DNA from: Bacillota bacterium
GTDB lineage: Bacteria > Bacillota > Clostridia > Lachnospirales > Lachnospiraceae
Length of the DNA: 64,000 bases
Direction of reading: 5' to 3'
NCBI GenBank assembly: GCA_023434365.1
Contig: JAEYSV010000058.1
Coordinates: 49,708 to 113,707 of the forward strand
Shown one piece after another: positions 36,814 through 44,803 of the stretch (positions are counted from its first letter, which is position 1; each line of letters begins with the position of its first letter). The position numbers and the translations under genes were made by a program. Under the pieces are notes generated by a model. That model saw nothing but the letters and a program-made list of their open reading frames with translations, searched no databases and had not been told where the DNA came from.

Positions 36814-36859
36814 AAACCGTAAGACATCTCGAGTAACGTGAGTCCTACGGTTTGTTTTT
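36814..36859 (+). terminator. terminator after the lipoprotein gene
   Basis: AAACCGTAAGAC pairs with GTCCTACGGTTT (one bulge), then GTTTTTG. It faces the end of the convergent Fur-family gene. Confidence 0.75.
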
Positions 36860-36860
36860 G

Positions 36861-37262
36861 TTATGCATTCCTTTTTTTCTGACATTCTTTACAGATTCCA
36901 TTGATTTGTACATAATGATCTGTCATCGCAAATCCCATTTGGTTTAAACTGTTTTCGAGATCGTGAATTGGACAGACAGGCAAATCAAACATTTTTCGGC
37001 AATCATCACATATAAGATAATGTTTATGTTCTGTTTGATTTGGTCTCATCTGATAATATAATTCATTATCACTTAGATAAAATTTATCAATTAGCCCTTG
37101 TGACAGCAACGATTCAATATTTCGGTAAATGGTCGACTTTGCAATCGTTGGTACACTCGTCAAACAATATTTATAGATATCATTAATCGAAACAGGGCGG
37201 TTAACCGTAGATAGTAGGTCTAGAATTAGTTGTTTTTGCTTCGTATTGCGTAATGAGCCCAT
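36861..37262 (-). CDS. Fur family metal-responsive regulator (Zur-like)
   Basis: 133 aa. The winged helix includes PVSINDIYKYC and IAKSTIYRNIESLLSQGLIDKF. The metal domain has HKHYLICDDCRKMFDLPVCPI, with a second pair CKEC near the C-terminus forming the structural zinc site. The pattern favours Zur over Fur or PerR, but eye assignment within the family is uncertain. ATG 37262 follows TGGAG. It is 17 bp after the upstream 146-aa gene, so the two are likely co-transcribed. Confidence 0.87.
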   Translation of the reverse strand: MGSLRNTKQKQLILDLLSTVNRPVSINDIYKYCLTSVPTIAKSTIYRNIESLLSQGLIDKFYLSDNELYYQMRPNQTEHKHYLICDDCRKMFDLPVCPIHDLENSLNQMGFAMTDHYVQINGICKECQKKRNA

Positions 37263-37279
37263 TTACAAAACTCCAGTCT

Positions 37280-37720
37280 TTATTTATTAAAATCTATTTC
37301 AAAAGTACTATCATTCAATGTAATAGTAAGATAGTTTAGATTAAAGTTATCTTCCATAACCGTTACGCTGTACTCATATACAGTGGAATCATCTTTTTTA
37401 GACATAAAGATATAGGTCCCGGTTTCTTTATCTTCAATAAAATCACATAACTCATTGTAAATCTCATAGCCGTTAACTTCACCGGTATAACCTGAATCTT
37501 TGATTTTGTTTTGGATTGCTTCGTATAATTCGTTCATATTTACTCCTTTATTTGCAAGGTACGCATACCTTTTAGTATAGACAATTTGACTTTCTTCTTG
37601 CGTGTAGCTTTCTTTAATTTGCTTTGCAATGTCTGCATGGTTTTTTATTGCATTAGAGGCATTGATTGAGGAATCCACTTTTTTTCGTGCTTTCTTGACA
37701 CGTTTTATGTTATCACTCAT
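37280..37720 (-). CDS. hypothetical protein, 146 aa
   Basis: Soluble. The N-terminal third is helical and lysine-rich (SDNIKRVKKARKKVDSSINA); the C-terminal half is beta-rich (TGTYIFMSKKDDSTVYEYSV, LNYLTITLNDSTFEIDF). No family recognised. A GGGGATG ribosome site precedes ATG 37720. It lies directly upstream of the Fur-family gene, so it may share its regulation. Confidence 0.7.
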   Translation of the reverse strand: MSDNIKRVKKARKKVDSSINASNAIKNHADIAKQIKESYTQEESQIVYTKRYAYLANKGVNMNELYEAIQNKIKDSGYTGEVNGYEIYNELCDFIEDKETGTYIFMSKKDDSTVYEYSVTVMEDNFNLNYLTITLNDSTFEIDFNK

Positions 37721-37870
37721 GTTATCATCCCCTATTCATTATTTCAAAATTACTTAGTATCTATCTAGTATAGCTACGTTTGACCTATCTATACAAAATC
37801 GGTGTATTTTGTCACTTTCGCATCTAAGTCACTGATAATATCGTAGCACATAATTGCTCGTACGACAAGA

Positions 37871-38713
37871 TTATCCATGATATTGAAACCAGAGACACTC
37901 GTTCATACCTTGTTTCATTCCATCAACTAACGTCATTCCTATTCGAGTGGCAAGCGCAATGGATGCGTTATTACCTTGAGCAATGCGTACATAGAATTCG
38001 ACTATACCCTGATAGTCACGCGCGTACTCTATTGCGGCTAGGACAGCTTCGGTGGCAAGTCCCAAGCCGGTAAATGATTCATCTATGTGGTAGCTTAATT
38101 CGAGTACGTGATGTTTCTTATATTCAGTAGGCATAAAACCACATCGGCCAATCATTTGACCGGAAGAACGTAGAAAGATTCCCCAAAGACCAAAATGATG
38201 GAAGGAGTAAAAGGTTGAAACATAGGCGGCAAACTTTTGATACTCCTGTTCATAGTCCGTCATTGGCTCTAGATACTTCTTGTGTGAGGGCTGCTGATAT
38301 AGTTGATATAGACGGTCAAAATCGGAAAGTGTCAGTTCTCTTAACTCTAGGCGATTAGTGATTGTGATGGTAACTGGTAAATGATGAAATCGTTGATATA
38401 GCTCATAAAAGCACTGCTCATCCATCTCAACGATATGATTAATTAAAGTTAGATGGGCTAATTCTTTTGATTGTTGTGACAGAGAGTTAACATCACCCAT
38501 TATAGCACAAGCGACTTGATATTGTAGGCATTGTAAAAGTTCATCCATCTTTTTTGAGATTACGATACAATCCGATGTATTAATATTTACGACGTCATTT
38601 TCTGGAGTAGAAACAATAAGTTCCTTTTTATTAGAAAAGGTGATCGCTTTGTAAAGTATGGTATTAGGAGCCATAACCATGGTGCCCTCTGGTATTAATA
38701 TTACCTTTAACAT
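37871..38713 (-). CDS. GNAT acetyltransferase (RimJ/RimL-like) with N-terminal extension
   Basis: 280 aa. The C-terminal part (about 110-275) is a GNAT domain: RELTLSDFDRLYQLY, GRCGFMP, LELSYHIDESFTGLGLATEAVLAAIEYA, and a final strand/helix with GNNASIALATRIGM. The acetyl-CoA loop reads GLGLATEA, close to RGxGxA. The N-terminal ~105 residues match nothing I know. ATG 38713 follows AAGGGAG; an in-frame ATG at 38764 lacks one. Substrate unknown. Confidence 0.83.
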   Translation of the reverse strand: MLKVILIPEGTMVMAPNTILYKAITFSNKKELIVSTPENDVVNINTSDCIVISKKMDELLQCLQYQVACAIMGDVNSLSQQSKELAHLTLINHIVEMDEQCFYELYQRFHHLPVTITITNRLELRELTLSDFDRLYQLYQQPSHKKYLEPMTDYEQEYQKFAAYVSTFYSFHHFGLWGIFLRSSGQMIGRCGFMPTEYKKHHVLELSYHIDESFTGLGLATEAVLAAIEYARDYQGIVEFYVRIAQGNNASIALATRIGMTLVDGMKQGMNECLWFQYHG

Positions 38714-38818
38714 GAATATTAAAGCTCCCTTCGAATGCTTTATTTTCGTTACTAAGTTTAGCATTATTTCGATGTTTTCTCAATAAAAATAGTAATATAG
38801 GAAGTTTGGAGGTTAGTT

Positions 38819-39427
38819 ATGATTATTAATGCTGTTAAATTTCGTCATACACCGGATATCTTCGTAGTCAATCAAGCGCAGTTTGAAGAGCACTATAAGT
38901 TATATGAAGGATATGTTAACCAGATAAATCAGATTAGTAGGCAACTCGATAATGTCTCAGACGAAATTCTTCAAAACTCAAACACGACGGATGGAGTGTT
39001 TAGAGGATTAAAAAAGGGAGAAACTTATGCGTTAAATGGAGTTGTTTTGCATGAATTATATTTTCGTAATATTGGAGGCAAAGCTGATGAGCCAGATGAA
39101 ATTGTAAGAGCGTTTATAGAATTATATTATGGGACATTTACAAAATGGGCGGAGGACTTTAAGGCAACAGCAAAATGCAGTAGGGGATGGACAGTATTAG
39201 GGTATGATCAGCGTACCAGAAGACTACGTAATTTCTGCTATGACTTACATGATTATGGGGATACAACATTTACCGTTCCGCTCTTAGTACTTGATATGTA
39301 TGAACATGCCTATTTTATGCAGTATGGAACGGATAAGGAGGCATACATTGAAGCATTTATAATGAATATTCACTGGGGAATTGTTAAGCAACGTCTTCAT
39401 CTGTGGAAATTAATCGATGAAATATAA
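38819..39427 (+). CDS. divergent Fe/Mn superoxide dismutase
   Basis: 202 aa. All four metal ligands of Fe/Mn-SOD are in place: His25 (EEHYKLYEGYV), His78 (NGVVLHELYF), Asp159 and His163 (VLDMYEHAYF). RGWTVLGYD matches the usual GSGWAWL region. Other typical residues are altered (Tyr in place of His in HYGKHH; DMYEHAYF for DVWEHAYY), so the protein is a distant member. It would remove superoxide in an anaerobe exposed to air. TTGGAGG precedes ATG 38819. Confidence 0.85.
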   Translation: MIINAVKFRHTPDIFVVNQAQFEEHYKLYEGYVNQINQISRQLDNVSDEILQNSNTTDGVFRGLKKGETYALNGVVLHELYFRNIGGKADEPDEIVRAFIELYYGTFTKWAEDFKATAKCSRGWTVLGYDQRTRRLRNFCYDLHDYGDTTFTVPLLVLDMYEHAYFMQYGTDKEAYIEAFIMNIHWGIVKQRLHLWKLIDEI

Positions 39428-39498
39428 AACTCTTCTTTGCGTATAATCAAAGGATATATTATAATAACAATAAGGTATATCATTAGTAGAGATGCATT

Positions 39499-39536
39499 AA
39501 AGGGAGAGCCAGTTGCTAATGGCTTCTCCCCTTTAA
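39499..39536. terminator. bidirectional terminator between SOD and CmpB-like genes
   Basis: AAAGGGAGA...GCCA pairs with TGGC...TCTCCCCTTT. The 3' codons of the convergent membrane protein gene run into the right arm. Confidence 0.75.
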
Positions 39537-39920
39537 AATTTTCTCATAAAATAAACCTAAAAAGAACCAAATTGGATAATAGTCTAGACAGATGACGCCT
39601 TTGATATTCTTTCTACATTTGCTGTAATCCCAGGAACAAGCATGTCGTTTTTTTAGCCAACAGCCAGAAAAATACTCGACAAAATAAAAGCCAAGACTAT
39701 AGATACCGCCACGAATAAATACATTACAATGCTTGATACATTGATAAACTGGCCTTATGAACGCTGCCAATCCATAGATTGGGAACATCCATAATGTAGT
39801 TTCGCAAGGCAACTTAGGATCATTGCCTTTCACTACCGAGCAAATTCCACTTAAAAGGCACTCCATCGACCAACCTATGCAGCCACAAAGCAAAAAGTTT
39901 GAAAAAAAGCCTCGTTTCAT
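39516..39920 (-). CDS. small membrane protein of the CmpB-like (PF06541) type
   Basis: 134 aa with about four hydrophobic segments. GCIGWSMECLL near the N-terminus, TTLWMFPIYGLAAF, and SGCWLKKRHACSWDYS in the loop match the putative ABC-transporter type IV family, found widely in clostridia and of unknown function. The ribosome site is weak. A GCAGGGATACCTGC palindrome lies just upstream. It is convergent with the SOD gene. Confidence 0.7.
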   Translation of the reverse strand: MKRGFFSNFLLCGCIGWSMECLLSGICSVVKGNDPKLPCETTLWMFPIYGLAAFIRPVYQCIKHCNVFIRGGIYSLGFYFVEYFSGCWLKKRHACSWDYSKCRKNIKGVICLDYYPIWFFLGLFYEKILKGRSH

Positions 39921-40139
39921 AACCGTTACCAGGCAGGTATCCCTGCACGACTCCTTTATAATATTTCGTTAAACGACTCCAATATTTCTTAATTAGTATG
40001 ATAGATTACATAAAAAACTATGCATCACAAATAAGTCACAAACCAATCACGTGGTATTCACAGAATAGTGTTTTAATAATTAGTGTTTAAATAACTCAAT
40101 GAGAAAAGTAAAACTACCAGTGGGGAAAGGGTTGAAAAA

Positions 40140-40964
40140 ATGGCTGGTTATACTAATGTGTTTAAGCGTTATGAGAAAAAATATCTGCTTAATCAAGAGC
40201 AGTATGAAATAATTAAGAATCATTTGCCTGAATTCATGAAACAAGACGAGTATGGCAAATATCCCATCTGTAATCTGTATTATGATACAGATCATTATGA
40301 TTTGATTCGGCGTTCTATTGAAAAGCCGGTATACAAAGAAAAGTTTCGTATACGTAGTTACGGAGTGCCACAAGATAACCATAATATTTATCTGGAGATT
40401 AAGAAGAAATATAGTGATATCGTCTACAAACGTCGGCTGTCAATGCAAGTCGCAAGGGCAATAGCATATCTGAACGCTAAGTTTGACAAGGAGCCTTTTG
40501 CGGATATTCATTTGGACATGTTCGAGGGCAATGTACAGATACTTAAAGAAATTGATTACTTCCTCGAGTTTTATCAACCAGTACCGAAAGAATATATACG
40601 TTATGATCGTATAGCTTATTATGGCATCGAGAATCCGAATCTACGGTTAACGATAGATACAGATATACGTTATCGAGAATATGATCTGGACCTGAGGGCG
40701 GGAGAACATGGGGAGAATCTATTAAAAGAGGGGCAATATCTGATGGAGATTAAGATTCCGGATGCAATGCCTTTATGGATGACGAAACTGCTTAATGAAC
40801 ATAAAATATATCCAACCTCCTTTTCTAAATATGGTAATGTGTATAAAACTTTACTTGCGGAAAATAAAATTATACAAGGTTTGTTGCCAGAGCAATCTGC
40901 GAGAATATCAATCGAAAATTCACAACAACAAAAGAGAATACAAGGAGGATATGTGCATGTTTAA
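40140..40964 (+). CDS. VTC domain protein (polyphosphate polymerase-like)
   Basis: 274 aa, cytoplasmic. The VTC tunnel domain signature is clear: FKRYEKKYLL, YYDTDHYDLIRRSIEKPVYK, KFRIRSYG, YLEIKKKY, YKRRLS, YDRIAYYG, LRLTIDTDIRYR, MEIKIPDAMPLWM, SFSKYGNVYKT. In yeast this fold makes polyphosphate from ATP; in bacteria it occurs with DUF4956 membrane proteins and sometimes CotH or carbohydrate-binding proteins. The DUF4956 gene overlaps its end by 8 bp. Activity not shown here. Confidence 0.9.
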   Translation: MAGYTNVFKRYEKKYLLNQEQYEIIKNHLPEFMKQDEYGKYPICNLYYDTDHYDLIRRSIEKPVYKEKFRIRSYGVPQDNHNIYLEIKKKYSDIVYKRRLSMQVARAIAYLNAKFDKEPFADIHLDMFEGNVQILKEIDYFLEFYQPVPKEYIRYDRIAYYGIENPNLRLTIDTDIRYREYDLDLRAGEHGENLLKEGQYLMEIKIPDAMPLWMTKLLNEHKIYPTSFSKYGNVYKTLLAENKIIQGLLPEQSARISIENSQQQKRIQGGYVHV

Positions 40965-41631
40965 CTCATTATTAAAAGTAACGGATGGGGTTATTGATCC
41001 TTTGGGAATAGTGGTTTGCTTAGGGGCGGCTTTGGTGCTTGGATTAATTAGTTCCATCGTATATATGAAAACTACTACCACATCCAAAAATTTCGTCATT
41101 ACCCTTGCATTATTGCCAGCTATGGTACAGGCTGTGGTACTATTAGTAAATGGTAACCTTGGTGCCAGTATTGCTGTGATGGGAACGTTTAGTTTAGTCC
41201 GTTTTCGAAGTGTACCAGGAAGCTCCAAAGAAATCAGTTCGATATTTTTAGCTATGGCAATTGGTTTGGCGACAGGGATGGGATATGTTACATATGCGGT
41301 ATTATTAACAATCGTGTTATGTATCGCCATTATTGTGTTAAGTAAGACAAGCTTTGGTGAGCAAATTACAAGTGAAAAACAGTTAAAGGTATTAATTCCA
41401 GAAGATCTGGATTATACAGAAATCTTCGATGATCTGTTTGCAAAGTATATGAAACGAGTTTCAATCGAGCGAGTGAAGACAACTAATATGGGAAGTATGT
41501 TTGAGTTAGTATATCGGGTTGAATTAAAAGATCCTAAGCAAGAAAAGGCGTTAATCGATGAACTTCGTTGTCGCAATGGGAACTTAAGTATTAGTTGCTC
41601 AAGGTACGCAATGAATCGTGAAGAATTATAA
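40957..41631 (+). CDS. DUF4956 membrane protein
   Basis: 224 aa. Four membrane helices fill the N-terminal ~125 residues, with the conserved SLVRFRSVPGSSKEISSIFL between; a soluble C-terminal domain follows (LKVLIPEDLDYTEIFDDL). This is the regular partner of bacterial VTC proteins, perhaps anchoring the polymerase or moving its product. ATG 40957 is 8 nt after GGAGG; ATG 40951 is too close. Confidence 0.9.
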   Translation: MFNSLLKVTDGVIDPLGIVVCLGAALVLGLISSIVYMKTTTTSKNFVITLALLPAMVQAVVLLVNGNLGASIAVMGTFSLVRFRSVPGSSKEISSIFLAMAIGLATGMGYVTYAVLLTIVLCIAIIVLSKTSFGEQITSEKQLKVLIPEDLDYTEIFDDLFAKYMKRVSIERVKTTNMGSMFELVYRVELKDPKQEKALIDELRCRNGNLSISCSRYAMNREEL

Positions 41632-41663
41632 AAGAGAACTAAAAGTATAGAGTAAGTCTTGAG

Positions 41664-41696
41664 ATGATAGTACAAAATAGTACTATCATTTTTTTG
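41664..41696 (+). terminator. terminator after DUF4956
   Basis: ATGATAGTAC pairs perfectly with GTACTATCAT over a 6-nt loop and runs into seven T residues. Confidence 0.9.
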
Positions 41697-41721
41697 TGTT
41701 ATAGGGTTGGAGGTGCTTTAG

Positions 41722-42315
41722 ATGGCAACTATGGCTTCGGTTCATCAGATATATTGTAATGATAAGAATCGTTTACTAATTCAGTGTGCTCCTTTGCTTG
41801 CTGGGATTCGAATAAGTAGTCTACTTGTGATAACGAAAGAGGAACTATGCTATCTTAGGTGGTTTAGTCAAAGAGCTAACTTACGTTACCGAATTATATG
41901 CACTACTAAGGTGAAAAACGTCCTGTTTATCTTCCATGAGAGTCTGTTAGCTAAGTATCTTAATAACGTCGAGATACAAGAATTTTTGCATCAGTATGGC
42001 TATCATCAGATTACATGTCATAATGTGATTGATCAACTTGCGTTAAGATATAAGGAATACCGGTTTAATAACGGAGCTTTTCCACACGAAATTGGTGTCT
42101 TATTGGGATATCCCTTAATAGACGTACTAGGCTACGTGAATCACCAGGGAAAAGAGGCTCTTTTACAAGGATATTGGAAGGTCTATGGTGATGTCGAAGT
42201 GGCTAGAGATACATTCGAACAATGGGATAAGGTTAAAGATCAGGTAATGAAATGGATGGGAGAAGGAAAAGAAACGGAGGAAATCGTTAAAATAATAGTG
42301 AAGAACGAAGAGTGA
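41722..42315 (+). CDS. DUF3793 family protein
   Basis: 197 aa, soluble. Family marks: QCAPLLAGIRISSLLVITKE near the start, FPHEIGVLLGYPLIDVLGYV in the middle and YWKVYGDVEVARDTFEQWDK near the end. DUF3793 proteins are frequent in Lachnospiraceae and clostridia; the function is unknown. The last five codons (VKNEE and the stop TGA) are made of the purine-rich repeat that follows. TTGGAGG precedes ATG 41722. Confidence 0.88.
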   Translation: MATMASVHQIYCNDKNRLLIQCAPLLAGIRISSLLVITKEELCYLRWFSQRANLRYRIICTTKVKNVLFIFHESLLAKYLNNVEIQEFLHQYGYHQITCHNVIDQLALRYKEYRFNNGAFPHEIGVLLGYPLIDVLGYVNHQGKEALLQGYWKVYGDVEVARDTFEQWDKVKDQVMKWMGEGKETEEIVKIIVKNEE

Positions 42316-42540
42316 AGAGTGAAGAGCCGAAATGATAGTGAAGAACGAAGAGTGAAGAGTGAAGAGATGGAAAGAGAGTGAAGAGAGAGTGAAGAGTGTT
42401 TTAAATGCAGAGAAGAACGAAGAGATAAGAGTGAAGAACGTGAAAAGATAGTGAAGAGCCTTTTAAAAGATAGTGAAGAACTAAGATTGAAGAGCCGAAA
42501 GATAGTGAAGAGAGAAGAGCGAAGAGCCTAGGAAAGAACG
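42297..42540 (+). repeat. purine-rich tandem repeat tract, copy 1
   Basis: Irregular repeats built on GATAGTGAAGAG/GAACGAAGAG cover about 240 bp, almost all A and G on the plus strand. The tract begins inside the last codons of DUF3793 and supplies its stop. The same family recurs at 44578-44803 (opposite strand) and 63480-63700. Confidence 0.9.
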
Positions 42541-42610
42541 TGGGCTGTACCCTTGTTTTGGTCATATTAAAAAGTGGGGTATTTATTTTGGGGCAGATTC
42601 ACTTTAGGGT

Positions 42611-42723
42611 GTACCTTGATTTAAGATACTGAATTGGGGTGTGTATCTATTTTGTGAGTACCTTGATTTAAGACACTGAATTGGGGTGTGTATCTATTTT
42701 GTGAGTACCTTGATTATAGACAC
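42611..42723 (+). repeat. 47-bp tandem repeat, about 2.4 copies
   Basis: Units start at 42611, 42658 and 42705 with GTACCTTGATT; the first two differ at one or two bases and the third is cut short. It is non-coding. The flanks, 42541-42610 and 42724-42853, show no gene. Confidence 0.9.
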
Positions 42724-42853
42724 TATTCGGGCAGATGGAGATTTTTATGTGAGTGCTACCATGCTCTTTGAATATATAATCAAATAATATCCTTGTTAAT
42801 ATCTGACTATGTTTCCGATGAAATTTTAGTATGATATAGTCATTTTCTTGCGG

Positions 42854-42887
42854 AGGTCGTTTACCTATACGATAAGCGACCTTTTTC
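42854..42887 (+). terminator. intrinsic terminator
   Basis: AGGTCG pairs with CGACCT around a loop with further TTA/TAA pairing, then TTTTT. It stands between the repeats and the convergent TetR gene. Confidence 0.7.
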
Positions 42888-42897
42888 CTGGTTCAAA

Positions 42898-43455
42898 TCA
42901 TTTGGAATGGTATTGAATATAGGCATTTCTTAAAAAGAGTGGCATGGTCTGGTATTGAAGCTTTGCAAACTGTTCCGCACTGAGGATGGTGTCATTTAGC
43001 AGCCATTCAATCAGCATACCGATGGAGCCATATGAATGATATTTGATGATATAGAGTTGTTCATCAGTAATCTGATTGGTCTGATATGCTGACATTATAA
43101 CCTTTTGTCCAAATTCAACATCAAATTCCTGAATGTAGGATCGAATGGAGTTCTGGGAATGATCGGTAAGAGTTTTTATATAAAAGGATCTTTTTGAACG
43201 GATCAGCTCCAGAAGTTTTGTCAGGGTATCAATCGTAAATTCACTGCCGGGCACAGAAAACACGGCTTCGTAATCCTGATTAAATACCCAGGCTACAAGG
43301 TCATATTTGTCTTTAAAATGATAGTAAAAAGTTTGCCTGTGGGTTTGGCATGCTTCACATAAATCTTTGACCTGAATTTTCTCAAAATCCATTGTGTGGA
43401 GCATATCCTCTAGCATGTCTGCAAACATCTGCTTTGTGCGATTTTTCATTGACAT
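42898..43455 (-). CDS. TetR family regulator
   Basis: 185 aa. The N-terminal helix-turn-helix is IQVKDLCEACQTHRQTFYYHF followed by KDKYDLVAWVF; the C-terminal ligand domain resembles the DhaS-like TetR subgroup (SYGSIGMLIEWL). GGAAGGA precedes ATG 43455. It is divergent from the flavin reductase gene, and an inverted repeat lies between them, the usual arrangement for a repressor of the neighbour. Confidence 0.88.
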   Translation of the reverse strand: MSMKNRTKQMFADMLEDMLHTMDFEKIQVKDLCEACQTHRQTFYYHFKDKYDLVAWVFNQDYEAVFSVPGSEFTIDTLTKLLELIRSKRSFYIKTLTDHSQNSIRSYIQEFDVEFGQKVIMSAYQTNQITDEQLYIIKYHSYGSIGMLIEWLLNDTILSAEQFAKLQYQTMPLFLRNAYIQYHSK

Positions 43456-43536
43456 TGGTGTCCTTCCAATTTCATTGATTTGATTATACAACCATGATGC
43501 AATTTCGAAAAGAAAAAATTTCGTAAAGAAAAAATA

Positions 43537-43559
43537 TAGACAGATATAAAATATGTCTA
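43537..43559. promoter_or_regulatory. candidate TetR operator
   Basis: TAGACA and TGTCTA form an inverted repeat with 11 bp between, in the divergent gap of the TetR and flavin reductase genes. Confidence 0.5.
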
Positions 43560-43699
43560 ATGTATTATTGAAGAATGCATGGTATCTTATTAGTGTAGTG
43601 ACAAGAAAAATGAATTTAATAGGATAGATCATGAAGAGGTAGCATTTAAGATTGGTGCTAGTGTACAGTCATGAGAAAAGAAAAGGAAGGTAATGTAGC

Positions 43700-44338
43700 A
43701 TGAAGGCAATAATATTGAATGCAAGCCCGCGAAAGAAATGGAATACTGCACAACTTCTGAAGGAGGCACAGAAAGGTGCTGAGTCAGCAGGTGCAGAAAC
43801 AGAATATATTGATTTGTACGATTTGAATTTTACTGGTTGCAGAAGCTGTCTTGCGTGTAAACAAAAAAACACACAACGCTGTCACTGCTTCTGGAAAGAT
43901 GATCTTTCTCCGGTGATAGATCGAATTTACGCGGCGGATGCGCTGATTATTGGATCTCCGATCTATCTTGGCGATACAACCAGTCAGTTCCATGCACTTC
44001 TGGAGAGACTGCATTTTGTGGCACTTTCCTATGATGATTATCACAACTACTTTGAGGGTAAAGTAAATGTCGGTATCATTCTGACGATGAATGCACCTCT
44101 GGAATTCTATCAGAAGTACTATGAGCCAAAACTCAGAGATCAGTTGAATGAGTTCCGTGCTTTGAACGGAAATGTAGAGATTCTTCCAAGCTGTGATACA
44201 TTACAGGTAAAGGATTATTCCAGGTTTGATATGGCATCGTTTGATGAAAAACATAAGAAATCAGTCCATGAGAAGGAATTTTCAATTGATTTGAATAATG
44301 CGTTCCAGATGGGTGCTCGCTTATCCTTACAAAAATAA
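43700..44338 (+). CDS. flavodoxin-fold NAD(P)H:FMN oxidoreductase
   Basis: 212 aa. The FMN loop is NASPRKKWNTAQLL (8-21); GCRSCLACKQ is the cysteine pair typical of iron-sulfur-flavoprotein-like/NADPH-dependent FMN reductases, and IIGSPIYLGDTTSQFHALLER the second flavin loop. Likely a quinone or nitro-compound reductase induced by a ligand of the divergent TetR protein. AGGAAGG precedes ATG 43700. Confidence 0.9.
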   Translation: MKAIILNASPRKKWNTAQLLKEAQKGAESAGAETEYIDLYDLNFTGCRSCLACKQKNTQRCHCFWKDDLSPVIDRIYAADALIIGSPIYLGDTTSQFHALLERLHFVALSYDDYHNYFEGKVNVGIILTMNAPLEFYQKYYEPKLRDQLNEFRALNGNVEILPSCDTLQVKDYSRFDMASFDEKHKKSVHEKEFSIDLNNAFQMGARLSLQK

Positions 44339-44415
44339 CACCAAAGAAAATTCTAGTTTGTAAATATCTCATCAACTTCCGATTGGTAGGGTAGTTACCA
44401 TTCTTTGCATATATC

Positions 44416-44457
44416 AAAAAGTTGCCAAAAACCAAGTGTTCCTGGCAACTTTTTTTA
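44416..44457 (+). terminator. terminator after the flavin reductase gene
   Basis: AAAAGTTGCCA pairs with TGGCAACTTTT and continues in T. The stretch 44458-44577 shows nothing I can support. Confidence 0.85.
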
Positions 44458-44577
44458 GATTAGGTAATTACCTTCATCTGATAAAACATGCATATTTATC
44501 CTATCCAAGAGGATTGTCCATTTCTCAGCAATTCCAAGCATTCATGAAAAACCCCCAAATTAACTTTAATTTCTATT

Positions 44578-44803
44578 AGTCCTTCACTATCTTTTCAGGC
44601 TCTTAGCTTTTCACTGCCCTTGATTTTCCGCTCTTCACTCTTCACACTTAGTTCTTCACTATCTTTTCAGGCTCTTCACTATCTTTTCAGCCTCTTCACT
44701 GCCCTTGACTTTCCAGCTCTTCACTCTTCACTCTTCGCTCTTCACTATCTTTTAAGCCTCTTCACTATCTTTTCCGCCTCTTCGCTATCTTTTAAAGGGG
44801 CGT
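44578..44803 (-). repeat. purine-rich tandem repeat tract, copy 2 (minus-strand sense)
   Basis: Read on the minus strand it repeats AAAAGATAGTGAAGAG with variable CCTG/GCTG joints, about 20 bp per unit and eight or so units. It begins at the last codons of the carbohydrate-binding lipoprotein gene, whose TAG stop lies in the first AAAAGATAG. Confidence 0.9.

Noticed and set aside
42297..42540. CRISPR array
   Set aside because: Units are irregular, without constant repeats separated by unique spacers, and no cas genes are present.
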